Assembly: GCF_009733815.1 (NCBI RefSeq)
Contig: NZ_WNXY01000006.1
Span: forward strand, 114,032-178,031
Origin: Pseudactinotalea suaedae
GTDB taxonomy: Bacteria > Actinomycetota > Actinomycetes > Actinomycetales > Beutenbergiaceae
DNA length: 64,000 nt
Direction of reading: 5' to 3'
The notes under the pieces: model-generated
Seen by the model: only the letters and a program-made list of their open reading frames with translations
Database searches by the model: none
Told to the model about the DNA's origin: nothing
Made by a program: the position numbers and the translations under genes
In this document: positions 27,773 to 35,842 of the stretch, in pieces
Layout of the letters: the number at the start of each line of letters is the position of its first letter
Position numbering within the stretch: the first letter of the stretch is position 1

Positions 27773-28159
27773 GTGAGCGAGGAGAACGAGCCGATTCGCA
27801 AGCCCGTGGGCGTGTACGGCGTGGGCGACGAGCCGGACCCGCGGTTCTCGCTGGCCAACGAGCGCACCGCGCTCGCGTGGTTGCGGACCGGGCTGGCGCT
27901 GGTCGGCGGCGGCGTGGCGCTGACGACGCTCGGCACGTTCGCCGACGCGGGCGCGTTCCTCGACGTGATCGCCGCGCTCGCGTGCCTGTCCGGGGGAGCG
28001 CTCGCGGTCGGCGCCCTGGTCTCGTGGCGGCGCGCCGAGCGGGCGCTGCGGCTCAAGCAACCCCTGCCGCCGCCGAGCGCGCTGCCGATCCTGGTCACCG
28101 GGGTCGCGATCATCGGTGTGGCGATGGCGGTCTACGCGGTGGTCGAGGCGTTCCGCTGA
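27773..28159 (+). CDS. DUF202-family membrane protein 1
   Basis: A 128-residue protein with a short acidic N-terminus, the DUF202 signature RFSLANERTALAWLRTGLAL at about residues 22-41, and three predicted helices. GTG 27773 fits both the motif position and a -10-like GAGGGT six bases upstream; a longer ATG-type start at 27722 adds residues unlike the family. DUF202 proteins are small membrane proteins of unknown activity, some fused to or beside phosphate-polymer enzymes. Confidence 0.8.
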   Translation: MSEENEPIRKPVGVYGVGDEPDPRFSLANERTALAWLRTGLALVGGGVALTTLGTFADAGAFLDVIAALACLSGGALAVGALVSWRRAERALRLKQPLPPPSALPILVTGVAIIGVAMAVYAVVEAFR

Positions 28160-28160
28160 C

Positions 28161-28481
28161 ATGCGCGGCGTGCACTCGGACCTCGATGCGGACGGCGGCG
28201 CCCAGCCGCAGCGCACGATGCTGGCCTGGAACCGCACCCTGCTGGCGGCGGTGCTCGGGTGCGCCACGGTCGCGTTCGCGGCCCAGCGACAGCAGATGGT
28301 GGTCACCGCGGCGGTCGCGGCCTGCGCCGCGATCGCGGTGCTGGTCCTGGTGCTGCGCGACATGCCCGCCTGGCACGAGGGCGGCAGCGCCCACTACCGG
28401 CTGATGCGGCACGTCGCGGGTGCCGTCGTGCTGCTGGCGGGACTGGGTGTGGTCATCGCCGTGCGGGGGATCCTGGGCTGA
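28161..28481 (+). CDS. DUF202-family membrane protein 2
   Basis: A 106-residue protein with a diverged DUF202 motif (QRTMLAWNRTLLAAVLG, about residues 17-33) and three predicted helices. ATG 28161 is one base after the stop of the first DUF202 gene. Side-by-side DUF202 genes are frequent in Actinobacteria and probably encode a heteromeric membrane protein, though the function is unknown. Confidence 0.8.
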   Translation: MRGVHSDLDADGGAQPQRTMLAWNRTLLAAVLGCATVAFAAQRQQMVVTAAVAACAAIAVLVLVLRDMPAWHEGGSAHYRLMRHVAGAVVLLAGLGVVIAVRGILG

Positions 28482-28482
28482 C

Positions 28483-29295
28483 ATGGGCGCACCCTTCGCA
28501 CTGAACGCCTCGTTGAGCCGGTTCTTCAGCTCGAGGTGGACGGACCTCGCCGCGTCCCGGCTCCACGGCGAGGCCCGGCGTGACCTCGAACGGCGCGGCC
28601 ACCGGCTCGAGCCGCCGGCGCTGGGCGTGTTCGGCCGGGGGACCGGACCGGTGCGCGTCGGCGGCGTCACCGTGGCGCAGCCCGACGGCGTGACCTGCGC
28701 CGCGACCGGTCTGCTGCTGCTGAACGCGGCGTGCGACCCGACCCTGGCGGCCTGGCTGGAGAGCGGTGACCGGCTCCCGGTGGTACCGCCCGAGCTCGCC
28801 GCGCTCAGCACCTCCGAGCTGGCCGAGCCCGATCCCGCGCGCCGGGTCGCGCTGGCTGCCGCCGCCGTCCACGACCGCGCCACCCGCGCCACGATAGGTC
28901 CGTTCCGGTGGCCGCGCCGGTACGGCACCCCGCCGTGGGGAGTGGCGCGCGAGGCCCGGGTGCCGGGCGTGCGGTACCGGCACCGCGCCGTCGACGACCG
29001 CGACGAGCGTGTCATGGACGAGGTCCTCGACATGCTCGTGTCCGCGACGAGCAGGGGCGTCCCGGTGCCGATCTACTCGGGCGGCGACTGGAGCGGCGGG
29101 TGGCAGACCGCGATGCCGCGGCACCTCGTGCTGGCGCTGCCGACCACCCGGCCGGACCAGCTGCGCATCTACGAGCCCGGGCGCGGTCGCATCGAGACCA
29201 TCGCGCCGCACGAGCTCCGCGCACGGACCACGCCGCACCGCGCGCTCGGTGACTGGACCCACCTCGCCTGGACGCTGATCCCGGTGGTGCGCTGA
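28483..29295 (+). CDS. Conserved hypothetical protein
   Basis: A 270-residue protein starting at ATG 28483, one base after the second DUF202 stop. I do not recognise a family. It has no signal peptide or transmembrane helix. Notable segments are VTVAQPDGVTCAATGLLLLNA, which includes a lone Cys in a Gly/Thr context, PRRYGTPPWGVAREA, and a C-terminal half with PIYSGGDWSGGWQTAMPRHLVLAL and a closing THLAWTLIPVVR. The Cys...Pro-Arg-His order is loosely reminiscent of a papain-like fold, but I would not assign enzymatic activity. It is probably cotranscribed with the DUF202 pair. Confidence 0.6.
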   Translation: MGAPFALNASLSRFFSSRWTDLAASRLHGEARRDLERRGHRLEPPALGVFGRGTGPVRVGGVTVAQPDGVTCAATGLLLLNAACDPTLAAWLESGDRLPVVPPELAALSTSELAEPDPARRVALAAAAVHDRATRATIGPFRWPRRYGTPPWGVAREARVPGVRYRHRAVDDRDERVMDEVLDMLVSATSRGVPVPIYSGGDWSGGWQTAMPRHLVLALPTTRPDQLRIYEPGRGRIETIAPHELRARTTPHRALGDWTHLAWTLIPVVR

Positions 29296-29426
29296 CGTCT
29301 CAGGCTGCTCCCGCACGAAGCCGCAACGCCGCACCGACCGCCGCCCGTCTTACGTTATACGCGTGGTGGATCCGTCACCGCTGAACGTATGACGCAAGGG
29401 GAGAAGTGGGCGGCTACGCTCCTCGG

Positions 29427-30524
29427 GTGACGCTGACAGCCGACGAGATCCGCACGTTGCCCAAGGTCGTGCTCCACGACCACCTCGACGGCGGCCTCCG
29501 CCCCGCCACGATCATCGAGCTCGCCGCCGAGATCGGCCACGAGCTGCCGACGACCGACCCGGCCGCGCTCGGCCAGTGGTTCGTCGACGCGTGCAGCTCC
29601 GGCTCGCTCGTGCGGTACCTGGAGACCTTCGCCCACACGTGCGCGGTCATGCAGACCGCCGAGGGGCTGCGCCGCGTGGCGCGGGAGTCGGTCGTCGACC
29701 TGGCCGCCGACGGCGTGGTCTACGCCGAGCAGCGGTACGCCCCCGAGCAGCACCTCGAGCGGGGGCTGACGCTGCAGCAGGTGGTGGACGCCGTCGAGCA
29801 GGGGTTCGCCGAGGGCGTGGCCGAGGCGGCCGAGAACGGCCGCACGATCCGCGTCGGGACGCTGCTCTCGGCGATGCGGCAGAACGACCGCAGCGACGAG
29901 ATCGCCCAGCTGACGATCGAGAACTACGGAGCGGGGGTTGTTGGATTTGATATCGCCGGCCCCGAGGACGGCTTCCCGCCCACCCTGCACTCGCGCGCCT
30001 TCACGACGCTGCGCAAGAACCACGTGCCGGTCACGATCCACGCCGGTGAGGACGCGGGCTTCTTCTCGATCGACCAGGCCGTCATCGACTGCTACGCGCT
30101 GCGCATCGGCCACGGGGTCCACATCGTCTCCGACGTCACCCTCCCGGAGGGCGCCGAGGACGACCTGGAGGCCGCCGAGCTCGGCGTGACCGCGACCTGG
30201 GTGCGCGACCGCCAGATCCCGCTCGAGGTGTGCCCCACCTCGAACATCCAGACCGGCACCTCGCCGTCGATCGCGGCGCACCCGATCACCGTGCTGCGCG
30301 ACCTGGGTTTCGCCGTCACGATCAACACCGACAACCGGCTGATGTCCGGTACGTCGATGAGTCGGGAGATGTCACTGCTGGTCGAGGAGGCCGGCTGGGA
30401 CGTGGCCGATCTTGAGCGCGCCACGCTCACCGCGGCGTGGAACGGCTTCGCGCACCACGACGTGATGGAGGACATCATCACGAACCAGATCCTTCCCGGG
30501 TACGCCGCGTTCACCGAGGCCTGA
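29427..30524 (+). CDS. add: Adenosine deaminase
   Basis: A 365-residue zinc hydrolase that deaminates (deoxy)adenosine to (deoxy)inosine. Metal and catalytic motifs are HDHLDGGLRP (about residues 17-26), VTIHAGEDAGF with the catalytic Glu, RIGHGVH, and NTDNRLMSGTSM, the actinobacterial form of the usual TDD motif. GTG 29427 is preceded by TACGCT (29415-29420) exactly six bases upstream, a leaderless arrangement. The start at 29406 has AGGGGAG only two bases away. An AT-rich codon cluster lies at 29932-29955. Confidence 0.94.
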   Translation: MTLTADEIRTLPKVVLHDHLDGGLRPATIIELAAEIGHELPTTDPAALGQWFVDACSSGSLVRYLETFAHTCAVMQTAEGLRRVARESVVDLAADGVVYAEQRYAPEQHLERGLTLQQVVDAVEQGFAEGVAEAAENGRTIRVGTLLSAMRQNDRSDEIAQLTIENYGAGVVGFDIAGPEDGFPPTLHSRAFTTLRKNHVPVTIHAGEDAGFFSIDQAVIDCYALRIGHGVHIVSDVTLPEGAEDDLEAAELGVTATWVRDRQIPLEVCPTSNIQTGTSPSIAAHPITVLRDLGFAVTINTDNRLMSGTSMSREMSLLVEEAGWDVADLERATLTAAWNGFAHHDVMEDIITNQILPGYAAFTEA

Positions 30525-30527
30525 TCT

Positions 30528-30549
30528 CGGCAGCCGAGCCTCGCTGCCG
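30528..30549 (+). terminator. Hairpin after adenosine deaminase
   Basis: Stem CGGCAGC (30528-30534)/GCTGCCG (30543-30549) with an 8-nt loop begins four bases after the stop codon. Confidence 0.6.
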
Positions 30550-30615
30550 CGGCGCCGGGAATGACTTCGGCGCCGCCTACGCTGAACAGCGGGGAACGAC
30601 CGAGAGGACCCATCG

Positions 30616-31485
30616 TTGCGACTCGCCACGCGCGCTCTGACCGGGGCGGCGGCACTGCTGCTGCTCGCCGCCTGCTCCACCGGCGGCGACGGCTCGCCGA
30701 CCGACACCACCACGTCCGGATCGTCCGACGGCGGAGCCGCCTCGTGCGAGCCGGGCGCCCTGGAGACGTTGACCGACGGCACCCTGACCGTCGGCACGAG
30801 CGTCCCCTACGAGCCCTGGTACGTGGGGGAGGACCCGAGCAGCGGTGAGGGCTTCGAGTCCGCGCTCGTGTACGCGGTCGCCGAGGAGCTCGGGTACGCC
30901 GCCGAGGACGTGGTGTGGGAGCAGGTGACGTTCGAGCAGATCGTCGCGCCCGCCGCCAAGCCGTTCGACCTCGCCGCCTACCAGACCTCGATCACGCCCG
31001 AGCGCGAGCAGGCGGTCGACTTCTCCAGCCCCTACCTGACCACCCGGCAGGGTGTGGTGGTGCAGGGTGAGGGCGAGCTCGCCGGCGCCACCACGATCGC
31101 CGAGCTCGAGGGCGCCAGGGTCGGTGTCACCGCCTCCCAGACCTCCCTCAGCATCGCCGAGGCCGCGTGGGGCGACGCCGTCGAGCTCGTCCCCTACGAC
31201 GACGCCGGGCTCGCGATGCAGGCGCTCAGCAACGACCAGGTGCAGGCCGTGGTCATGGACGTGGACCAGGCCGTCGCCGCCAGCACCATCTACTTCCCGG
31301 GCACCGCGGTCATCGGGACCCTGCCCGACGGCGGTGTGGTCGAGCAGCTCGGCTTCGTCCTCGACCTCGACTCGCCGCTGACCGACTGCGTCTCGGCCGC
31401 CGTCGACGCCCTTGAGGAGAACGGCACCCTCGCCGACCTCCGCACCGAGTGGCTCGGGTCCGACGACATCCCCGAGCTGGGCTGA
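30616..31485 (+). CDS. Amino-acid ABC transporter substrate-binding lipoprotein
   Basis: A 289-residue family-3 periplasmic-binding protein for polar amino acids. The TTG start at 30616 follows GAGAGGA. The lipobox LLAAC puts the lipidated Cys at residue 20. The mature domain has TVGTSVPYEPWYVG, GFESALVYAVAEELGY, ITPEREQAVDFSSPY and VGVTASQTSL. A -10-like TACGCT occurs about 35 bases upstream. The matching permease and ATPase lie 0.8 kb downstream, beyond the reverse-strand LysE gene. Confidence 0.88.
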   Translation: MRLATRALTGAAALLLLAACSTGGDGSPTDTTTSGSSDGGAASCEPGALETLTDGTLTVGTSVPYEPWYVGEDPSSGEGFESALVYAVAEELGYAAEDVVWEQVTFEQIVAPAAKPFDLAAYQTSITPEREQAVDFSSPYLTTRQGVVVQGEGELAGATTIAELEGARVGVTASQTSLSIAEAAWGDAVELVPYDDAGLAMQALSNDQVQAVVMDVDQAVAASTIYFPGTAVIGTLPDGGVVEQLGFVLDLDSPLTDCVSAAVDALEENGTLADLRTEWLGSDDIPELG

Positions 31486-31513
31486 CAGGCCGGCCCGAGG
31501 GCCGCGCCCGACC

Positions 31514-32161
31514 TCAGGTGGCCGGACGTTGCAGCGCGACGCGTCCCGCGAGACCGATCATCGCGAGTCCGCCGCCGGCCTGGAGCGCAGCCAGTCGCCG
31601 CGGCCGCCCCTGGAACCACGACCGCAGCCCGGTCGCGGCCCACACCCAGATGCTCTCGATAAGCAGCTGGGTCAGCGCTCCGGCCAGGCCGATGACGGCG
31701 AGCTGGACCTGCACCGATCCGAGTGCGGGGTCGACGAACTGCGGCAGCACGGCGGCGAGCGTCACCAGGCTCTTCGGGTTGCTGACGCCGACGAGCAGCC
31801 CTTCCCGCAGCGGGTGGGTACGCCGCGCACCGGTGCCGCTCGGCCCGTCCGGTCCGGGCCGCGCACTGCGCCGGGCCGCCAGCAGCGCCCGGACGCCGAG
31901 CAGCAGCAGGTAGCACGCGCCGAGCCACTTGACGACGGTGAACAGCGTCGCCGAGGCGGCGAGCACGGCACCCAGCCCAGCCACGGCGCACGTCACGAGC
32001 ACCAGCCCGCCGAGGAAGTTGCCGAGCACGATCCGCATCGCCGGTGCCCGGCCGGTGGTGACCGCGCGGCCGGTCGACAGCACGATCGAGGGTCCGGGCA
32101 CCGCGGACAGCAGTGCCGAGAACAGCAGGAAGCTCACGAGCAGCGTCACGTCGACGACCAT
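31514..32161 (-). CDS. LysE/RhtB-family amino-acid exporter
   Basis: A 215-residue membrane protein with about six helices and LysE-family motifs VPGPSIVLSTGRAV near residue 22 and GVSNPKSLVTLAAVLPQF near residue 120. It would export a small amino acid or homoserine-type compound. ATG 32161 leaves the first helix near the N-terminus; ATG 32179 is possible and neither has a good ribosome site. It lies between the binding-protein gene and the permease gene of an amino-acid importer, on the opposite strand, so importer and exporter may share a substrate. Confidence 0.85.
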   Translation of the reverse strand: MVVDVTLLVSFLLFSALLSAVPGPSIVLSTGRAVTTGRAPAMRIVLGNFLGGLVLVTCAVAGLGAVLAASATLFTVVKWLGACYLLLLGVRALLAARRSARPGPDGPSGTGARRTHPLREGLLVGVSNPKSLVTLAAVLPQFVDPALGSVQVQLAVIGLAGALTQLLIESIWVWAATGLRSWFQGRPRRLAALQAGGGLAMIGLAGRVALQRPAT

Positions 32162-32286
32162 CACTCCATGGAACCTCATCGGCCGCCGATGCGCACGTCC
32201 AGGCGGCGGTGCGACCCGCCCGCGCCCCCGCACGAACGGGCTCGCGGCCATGCGGCAGCCCGCTGCGCGTGCGGCACACTGTGCGG

Positions 32287-33162
32287 GTGACGCACGGTGA
32301 CCAGGGCGGGTGGACGCCGTCGCCCGTCGCCCGCGAGCGCGCGGCCTTCCGCGCGGGCCGCCGTCGCCGGTCGTTCCTGCTCGCCCTCGGCTCGACGCTC
32401 GTCCTCGTGGTGGCGGCTGTCCTGGTGGTGGTCACGTCTCCGGGCTGGGAGCGGACCCGGAGCTCCTTCTTCGACCTCGACGTCGCGACCGAGGTGCTGC
32501 CCGGGCTGCTCGAGGGGCTGTGGCTGAACGTCCGGGTGTGGGTGATCACGGTGGTGGTCGCCCTCCTGCTGGGGCTGGGGCTGGCCATCCTCCGCACCAG
32601 CGCCTCGCCCGTGCTGTTCCCGCTGCGCGCGCTGGCGGCGGCGTACGTCGACGTCTTCCGCGGCCTGCCGCTGCTGCTCGTGCTGCTGCTGGTCGGGTTC
32701 GGGCTGCCCTCGCTGCGGCTGTCGTGGCTGCCGATCGACGCCGTGTACCTGGGCACGGGTGCGATCGTGCTCACCTACACCGCGTACACGGCCGAGATCT
32801 TCCGCTCCGGCATCGGTGCCGTGCACCCGGCGCAGCTGACCGCGGCGCGGGCGCTCGGGCTGACCCGGTGGCAGACGACCCGGCGGGTGGTGGTGCCGCA
32901 GGCGGTCCGGAACACCACCCCCGCGCTGCTCAACACGGTGGTCTCGCTGCAGAAGGACTCCGGGCTGATCTCGATCCTCGGCGCCGTGGACGCGATCCGG
33001 GCCGCGCAGATCGAGGTGACCGGCGCCTACAACTTCACCCCGTACGTGGTCGCGGGCGTGTTGTTCCTGCTGATCTCGATCCCGCTCACCCGCGCGGTCG
33101 ACGCCTACAGCGAGCGACGCGGCTGGGGCGCGACCCGGCCGGCTGCAGGAGTGGCGCGATGA
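32287..33162 (+). CDS. Amino-acid ABC transporter permease
   Basis: A 291-residue HisM/GlnP-type permease. A basic cytoplasmic N-terminus is followed by one helix, a short external loop and four to five further helices. The EAA coupling motif AARALGLTRWQTTRRVVVPQA is at about residues 192-212, and YVDVFRGLPLLL is typical. GTG 32287 lies six bases after CACACT (32275-32280), so the permease-ATPase pair probably has its own leaderless promoter, facing away from lysE. Confidence 0.9.
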   Translation: MTHGDQGGWTPSPVARERAAFRAGRRRRSFLLALGSTLVLVVAAVLVVVTSPGWERTRSSFFDLDVATEVLPGLLEGLWLNVRVWVITVVVALLLGLGLAILRTSASPVLFPLRALAAAYVDVFRGLPLLLVLLLVGFGLPSLRLSWLPIDAVYLGTGAIVLTYTAYTAEIFRSGIGAVHPAQLTAARALGLTRWQTTRRVVVPQAVRNTTPALLNTVVSLQKDSGLISILGAVDAIRAAQIEVTGAYNFTPYVVAGVLFLLISIPLTRAVDAYSERRGWGATRPAAGVAR

Positions 33163-33923
33163 CGCACCGGGTGAGCGACGCCGTCGAGATCCCCGACCCG
33201 AACGCCGTGCTGAGCGTGCGAGGGCTGCGGCTGCGCTACGGCGACCGTGTGGTGCTCGATCGCCTCGATCTGGACGTCCGCGAGCACGAGTGCGTGGTGC
33301 TGCTCGGTGCCTCCGGGTCCGGGAAGTCGACGCTGCTCCGTGCGATCGACCTGCTGGAGGACGTCGAGGACGGCGTCATCGCGCTCCGTGGCGTCGACGT
33401 GACCGATCCCCGCGTCGACGCCGACGCCGTGCGGGCACGGCTCGGCCTGGTGTTCCAGGCCTTCAACCTCTTCGGGCACCTCACCGTGCTGGACAACCTC
33501 ACGCTCGCGCCGCGTCTGGTGCACGGGCAGGATCGCCGCACCGCCGAGCAGGCAGCGCTCGCGATGCTGGAGCGGGTCGGGCTCGCCGGACGCGAGGCCT
33601 CCTATCCCGAGCAGCTCTCCGGCGGCCAGCAGCAGCGGGCAGCGATCGCACGTGCCCTGGTGACCTCGCCGGACCTGCTGCTGCTCGACGAGGTCACCTC
33701 GGCCCTGGATCCCGCCCTGGTGGGGGAGGTGCTCGACCTGCTCGCCGACGTCCGCGCGTCCGGGACCACGATGCTGGTGGCCACCCACGAGCTCGGCTTC
33801 GCGCGGCGCGTCGCCGACCGGGTCTGCTTCCTCCACGAGGGTCGGGTCTGGGAGGAGGGGCCGCCGTCGATCATCGAGAGCCCGACGACGGCGGAGCTCG
33901 CCGCGTTCCTCGGCTCGCCCTGA
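33159..33923 (+). CDS. Amino-acid ABC transporter ATP-binding protein
   Basis: A 254-residue ATPase of the polar-amino-acid class. Walker A is GASGSGKST (about residues 49-57), followed by the Q-loop FQAFNLFGHLTVLDN, signature LSGGQQQRAAIAR, Walker B LLLLDEVTSALDP and the switch His in THELGFAR. ATG 33159 overlaps the permease stop by four bases. Confidence 0.93.
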   Translation: MTHRVSDAVEIPDPNAVLSVRGLRLRYGDRVVLDRLDLDVREHECVVLLGASGSGKSTLLRAIDLLEDVEDGVIALRGVDVTDPRVDADAVRARLGLVFQAFNLFGHLTVLDNLTLAPRLVHGQDRRTAEQAALAMLERVGLAGREASYPEQLSGGQQQRAAIARALVTSPDLLLLDEVTSALDPALVGEVLDLLADVRASGTTMLVATHELGFARRVADRVCFLHEGRVWEEGPPSIIESPTTAELAAFLGSP

Positions 33924-33941
33924 TCGGGGGTCACCAGTCAG

Positions 33942-33962
33942 CCGGAGACGCGTGGCGTCCGG
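33942..33962. terminator. Hairpin between convergent genes
   Basis: An imperfect stem (CCGGAGACGC against GCGTCCGG with a two-base bulge and GTG loop) lies between the ATPase stop and the DUF1801 stop. It could serve both directions. Confidence 0.45.
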
Positions 33963-34313
33963 TCAGTGCTCCGATGCGAGCGCGGCGGTGACGAGCTCGG
34001 CGAGGTCCTCGTGCGGCACCGGTCGGTCACGGCGCAGCTGGATGGAGATCTTGCCGCCGGTGAGGTCGGGGTGCTTGGCCCTGAACTGCTCGATCGGGGC
34101 CGGGTCGCGGGTGGAGAGCGAGATGCCACCCTTCCACCTCGCGACCGTCACCGGTCGATTCCCGCGCTTGAAGGTGGGCAGCTTGTACGAGAACACGATC
34201 TGCTCGACCAGACCGGTGGCGAGGATCGTGGTCTCGATCGCGTGGTAGAGGTCCCGGTCGGTGGCGTCGAGATCATCGATCCACGCGTCGACCTCGGGCG
34301 GGCGGTTCGTCAT
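33963..34313 (-). CDS. DUF1801-family protein
   Basis: A 116-residue protein with the DUF1801/YdhG-like pattern: EVDAWIDDLD near the start, EQIVFSYKLPTFKRGNRPV in the middle and a closing ISIQLRRDRPVPHEDLAELV. The start ATG 34313 is preceded by GAGGAG. Many homologues are small iron-chaperone-like or SRPBCC-linked proteins; the function is not known. It is downstream of the SRPBCC/ArsR pair with a 25-bp gap and may be cotranscribed. Confidence 0.8.
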   Translation of the reverse strand: MTNRPPEVDAWIDDLDATDRDLYHAIETTILATGLVEQIVFSYKLPTFKRGNRPVTVARWKGGISLSTRDPAPIEQFRAKHPDLTGGKISIQLRRDRPVPHEDLAELVTAALASEH

Positions 34314-34338
34314 GTCTGCTCCTCGGTGTCGGTCCTGG

Positions 34339-35172
34339 TCACGAGGACTGACCGGCAGGGACCCAGATCGGCTGCCAGCTCGCCAGCTCGTGGAAGCGCC
34401 GCAGCTCCGCGAGGCCGCTGAGGGCACCGAGCCAGGCCGCGTACGGTGGCTGGTCGGTGTCGAAGCCACTCTGGGTCATCACGATGCGGGTCTTGCCTCC
34501 CGAGCCTTCCAGCTCCCAGGAGGCGACGCCCATGGGCCCGTAGTCCACCGACAGGCGCTGATCCTCCACCAGCTCGGTGATGGTGCCGTAGCCGTACCGA
34601 CCGCCGACCTCGGGCGTGATCACGGTGGGGAACCCGAACCAGGCCGTGACCATCTCCGCCTCGACGAGCGAGGAGAACACGGCCGATGGTGCAGCATCGA
34701 TGGTCGTCTCGGCACCCAGCTGGGGCGAGGTGAGATCGGTGAGCGCGAGCCCTTGCCGCTCTTCGAGGAGGTCGACCAGGTTCGCGAGCGTCGCCGCCCA
34801 GAACGTCTGCAGCAGGCCGAGCGAGCCGGCCGCCATCGGATCGGCGCCGGTCTGACGAAGCGTGATCAGGGTGCCGTCAGCGACTCGCTCGAGCGTGATG
34901 TCGACCTCGGTGGCGACATCGTCGAGCATCCACGTGTACCGCAGCCGATCCGATGTCGCTTCGACCAGCGTCTGGGCCGGCGCAGCGCCGCCGGGGGTGT
35001 AGCGCCCCCAGAACCGGTAGTGGTCCGGCAGGGAGACCTCGGCATGCTCGGCGAGCCACACGCTCATCTCATCGGGGTCGGTCAGCGCGTGCATGGCCCG
35101 GCCGGGGTCGGTGCCTGCGCGCACGCGCAGGACCAGCGGCTCGGCGGTTCCAGGTTCGATCGGCGTGCTCAT
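34339..35172 (-). CDS. Tandem SRPBCC (AHSA1-like) domain protein
   Basis: A 277-residue protein with two START/SRPBCC-type halves: residues about 12-125 (DPDEMSVWLAEHAEVSLPDHYRFWGRYTPGG) and about 145-265 (TIDAAPSAVFSSLVEAEMVTAWFGFP). This fold makes a hydrophobic pocket; AHSA1-like members are often encoded beside ArsR regulators, as here. ATG 35172 overlaps the upstream regulator stop by four bases. The ligand is unknown. Confidence 0.85.
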   Translation of the reverse strand: MSTPIEPGTAEPLVLRVRAGTDPGRAMHALTDPDEMSVWLAEHAEVSLPDHYRFWGRYTPGGAAPAQTLVEATSDRLRYTWMLDDVATEVDITLERVADGTLITLRQTGADPMAAGSLGLLQTFWAATLANLVDLLEERQGLALTDLTSPQLGAETTIDAAPSAVFSSLVEAEMVTAWFGFPTVITPEVGGRYGYGTITELVEDQRLSVDYGPMGVASWELEGSGGKTRIVMTQSGFDTDQPPYAAWLGALSGLAELRRFHELASWQPIWVPAGQSS

Positions 35173-35750
35173 CGGTTGCCCTGCTTCTCTTCTGATGGGC
35201 GCGGCTCTGATGTGCTGCCCGGGTAGCAGGCGACGACGAGCGTGAACGCCTCGCCCTCGGCTCCTCCGTATCGCGTGAACAGCGCTCGCAACGTTTCGTT
35301 CACGTCATGGAGAAAGGCTGCGCGGTGCTCGGGCGAGACGCGGATCTCGCCGTGCACACCGATCGACGGGAGCCCTTCGGGGCGGGGCTGCAGACGCGCG
35401 ACGTCGTGCTGGATCTGCTCGGTGAGATCCAGCAGCCGAGCGAGGTTCGCGTCGTCGGTCGAGGCGCTCGGCCCACCGGTCAGGTCGGGCGAGAGCCAGA
35501 CCTTCCGTGCCACGGCCTGGTAGGTGGCCTCGACGAGGTTGCGCACCCGCCGCGACGCCACCTGCTCGATCGCGCCGGCGGCCTCCAGCTGCTTGACGTG
35601 GTAGTACACGCGCTGGGCGCTCTGCCCGAGACGGTCCGCGACCTCCGCCACCGTGCGGGGTTCCCAGAGCTCGCGCAGGACGGTGAGGCGAGCCGGCTTC
35701 AGGACGGCTTCCGCCTGCTCCAGCGTGTCGACGTACAGGACTTCTTTCAC
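35169..35750 (-). CDS. ArsR-type winged-helix regulator
   Basis: A 193-residue protein with a winged helix at about residues 8-75: ARLTVLRELWEPRTVAEVADRLGQSAQRVYYHVKQLEAAG. It has no metal-binding Cys cluster, so it is not a metal sensor of the classic type. GTG 35750 has GGAGGA seven bases upstream; ATG 35780 would add ten residues. It diverges from the DUF998-like membrane protein, with a symmetric promoter between them, and probably regulates both directions. Confidence 0.87.
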   Translation of the reverse strand: MKEVLYVDTLEQAEAVLKPARLTVLRELWEPRTVAEVADRLGQSAQRVYYHVKQLEAAGAIEQVASRRVRNLVEATYQAVARKVWLSPDLTGGPSASTDDANLARLLDLTEQIQHDVARLQPRPEGLPSIGVHGEIRVSPEHRAAFLHDVNETLRALFTRYGGAEGEAFTLVVACYPGSTSEPRPSEEKQGNR

Positions 35751-35773
35751 AGCAGTTCCTCCGCGCTCACCCA

Positions 35774-35814
35774 TTGACAAAAAAGATTCTTGCGTACAGC
35801 ATCCCTTTTGTCAA
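35774..35814. promoter_or_regulatory. Symmetric overlapping divergent promoter and operator
   Basis: A 9-bp inverted repeat, TTGACAAAA (35774-35782) and TTTTGTCAA (35806-35814), supplies a consensus TTGACA -35 box to each strand. With 17-bp spacers the -10 boxes are CAGCAT (35797-35802) on the plus strand and AAGAAT on the minus strand (35791-35786), so the promoters interlock. The segment is unusually AT-rich for this genome. Confidence 0.75.
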
Positions 35815-35842
35815 CAGCATCACCGTCGAGAGGAAGCGCATC

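Noticed and set aside
29296..29426. tRNA or small RNA in the gap before adenosine deaminase
   Set aside because: No cloverleaf or stable hairpin; only a weak TTATAC box at 29355-29360 besides the leaderless -10.
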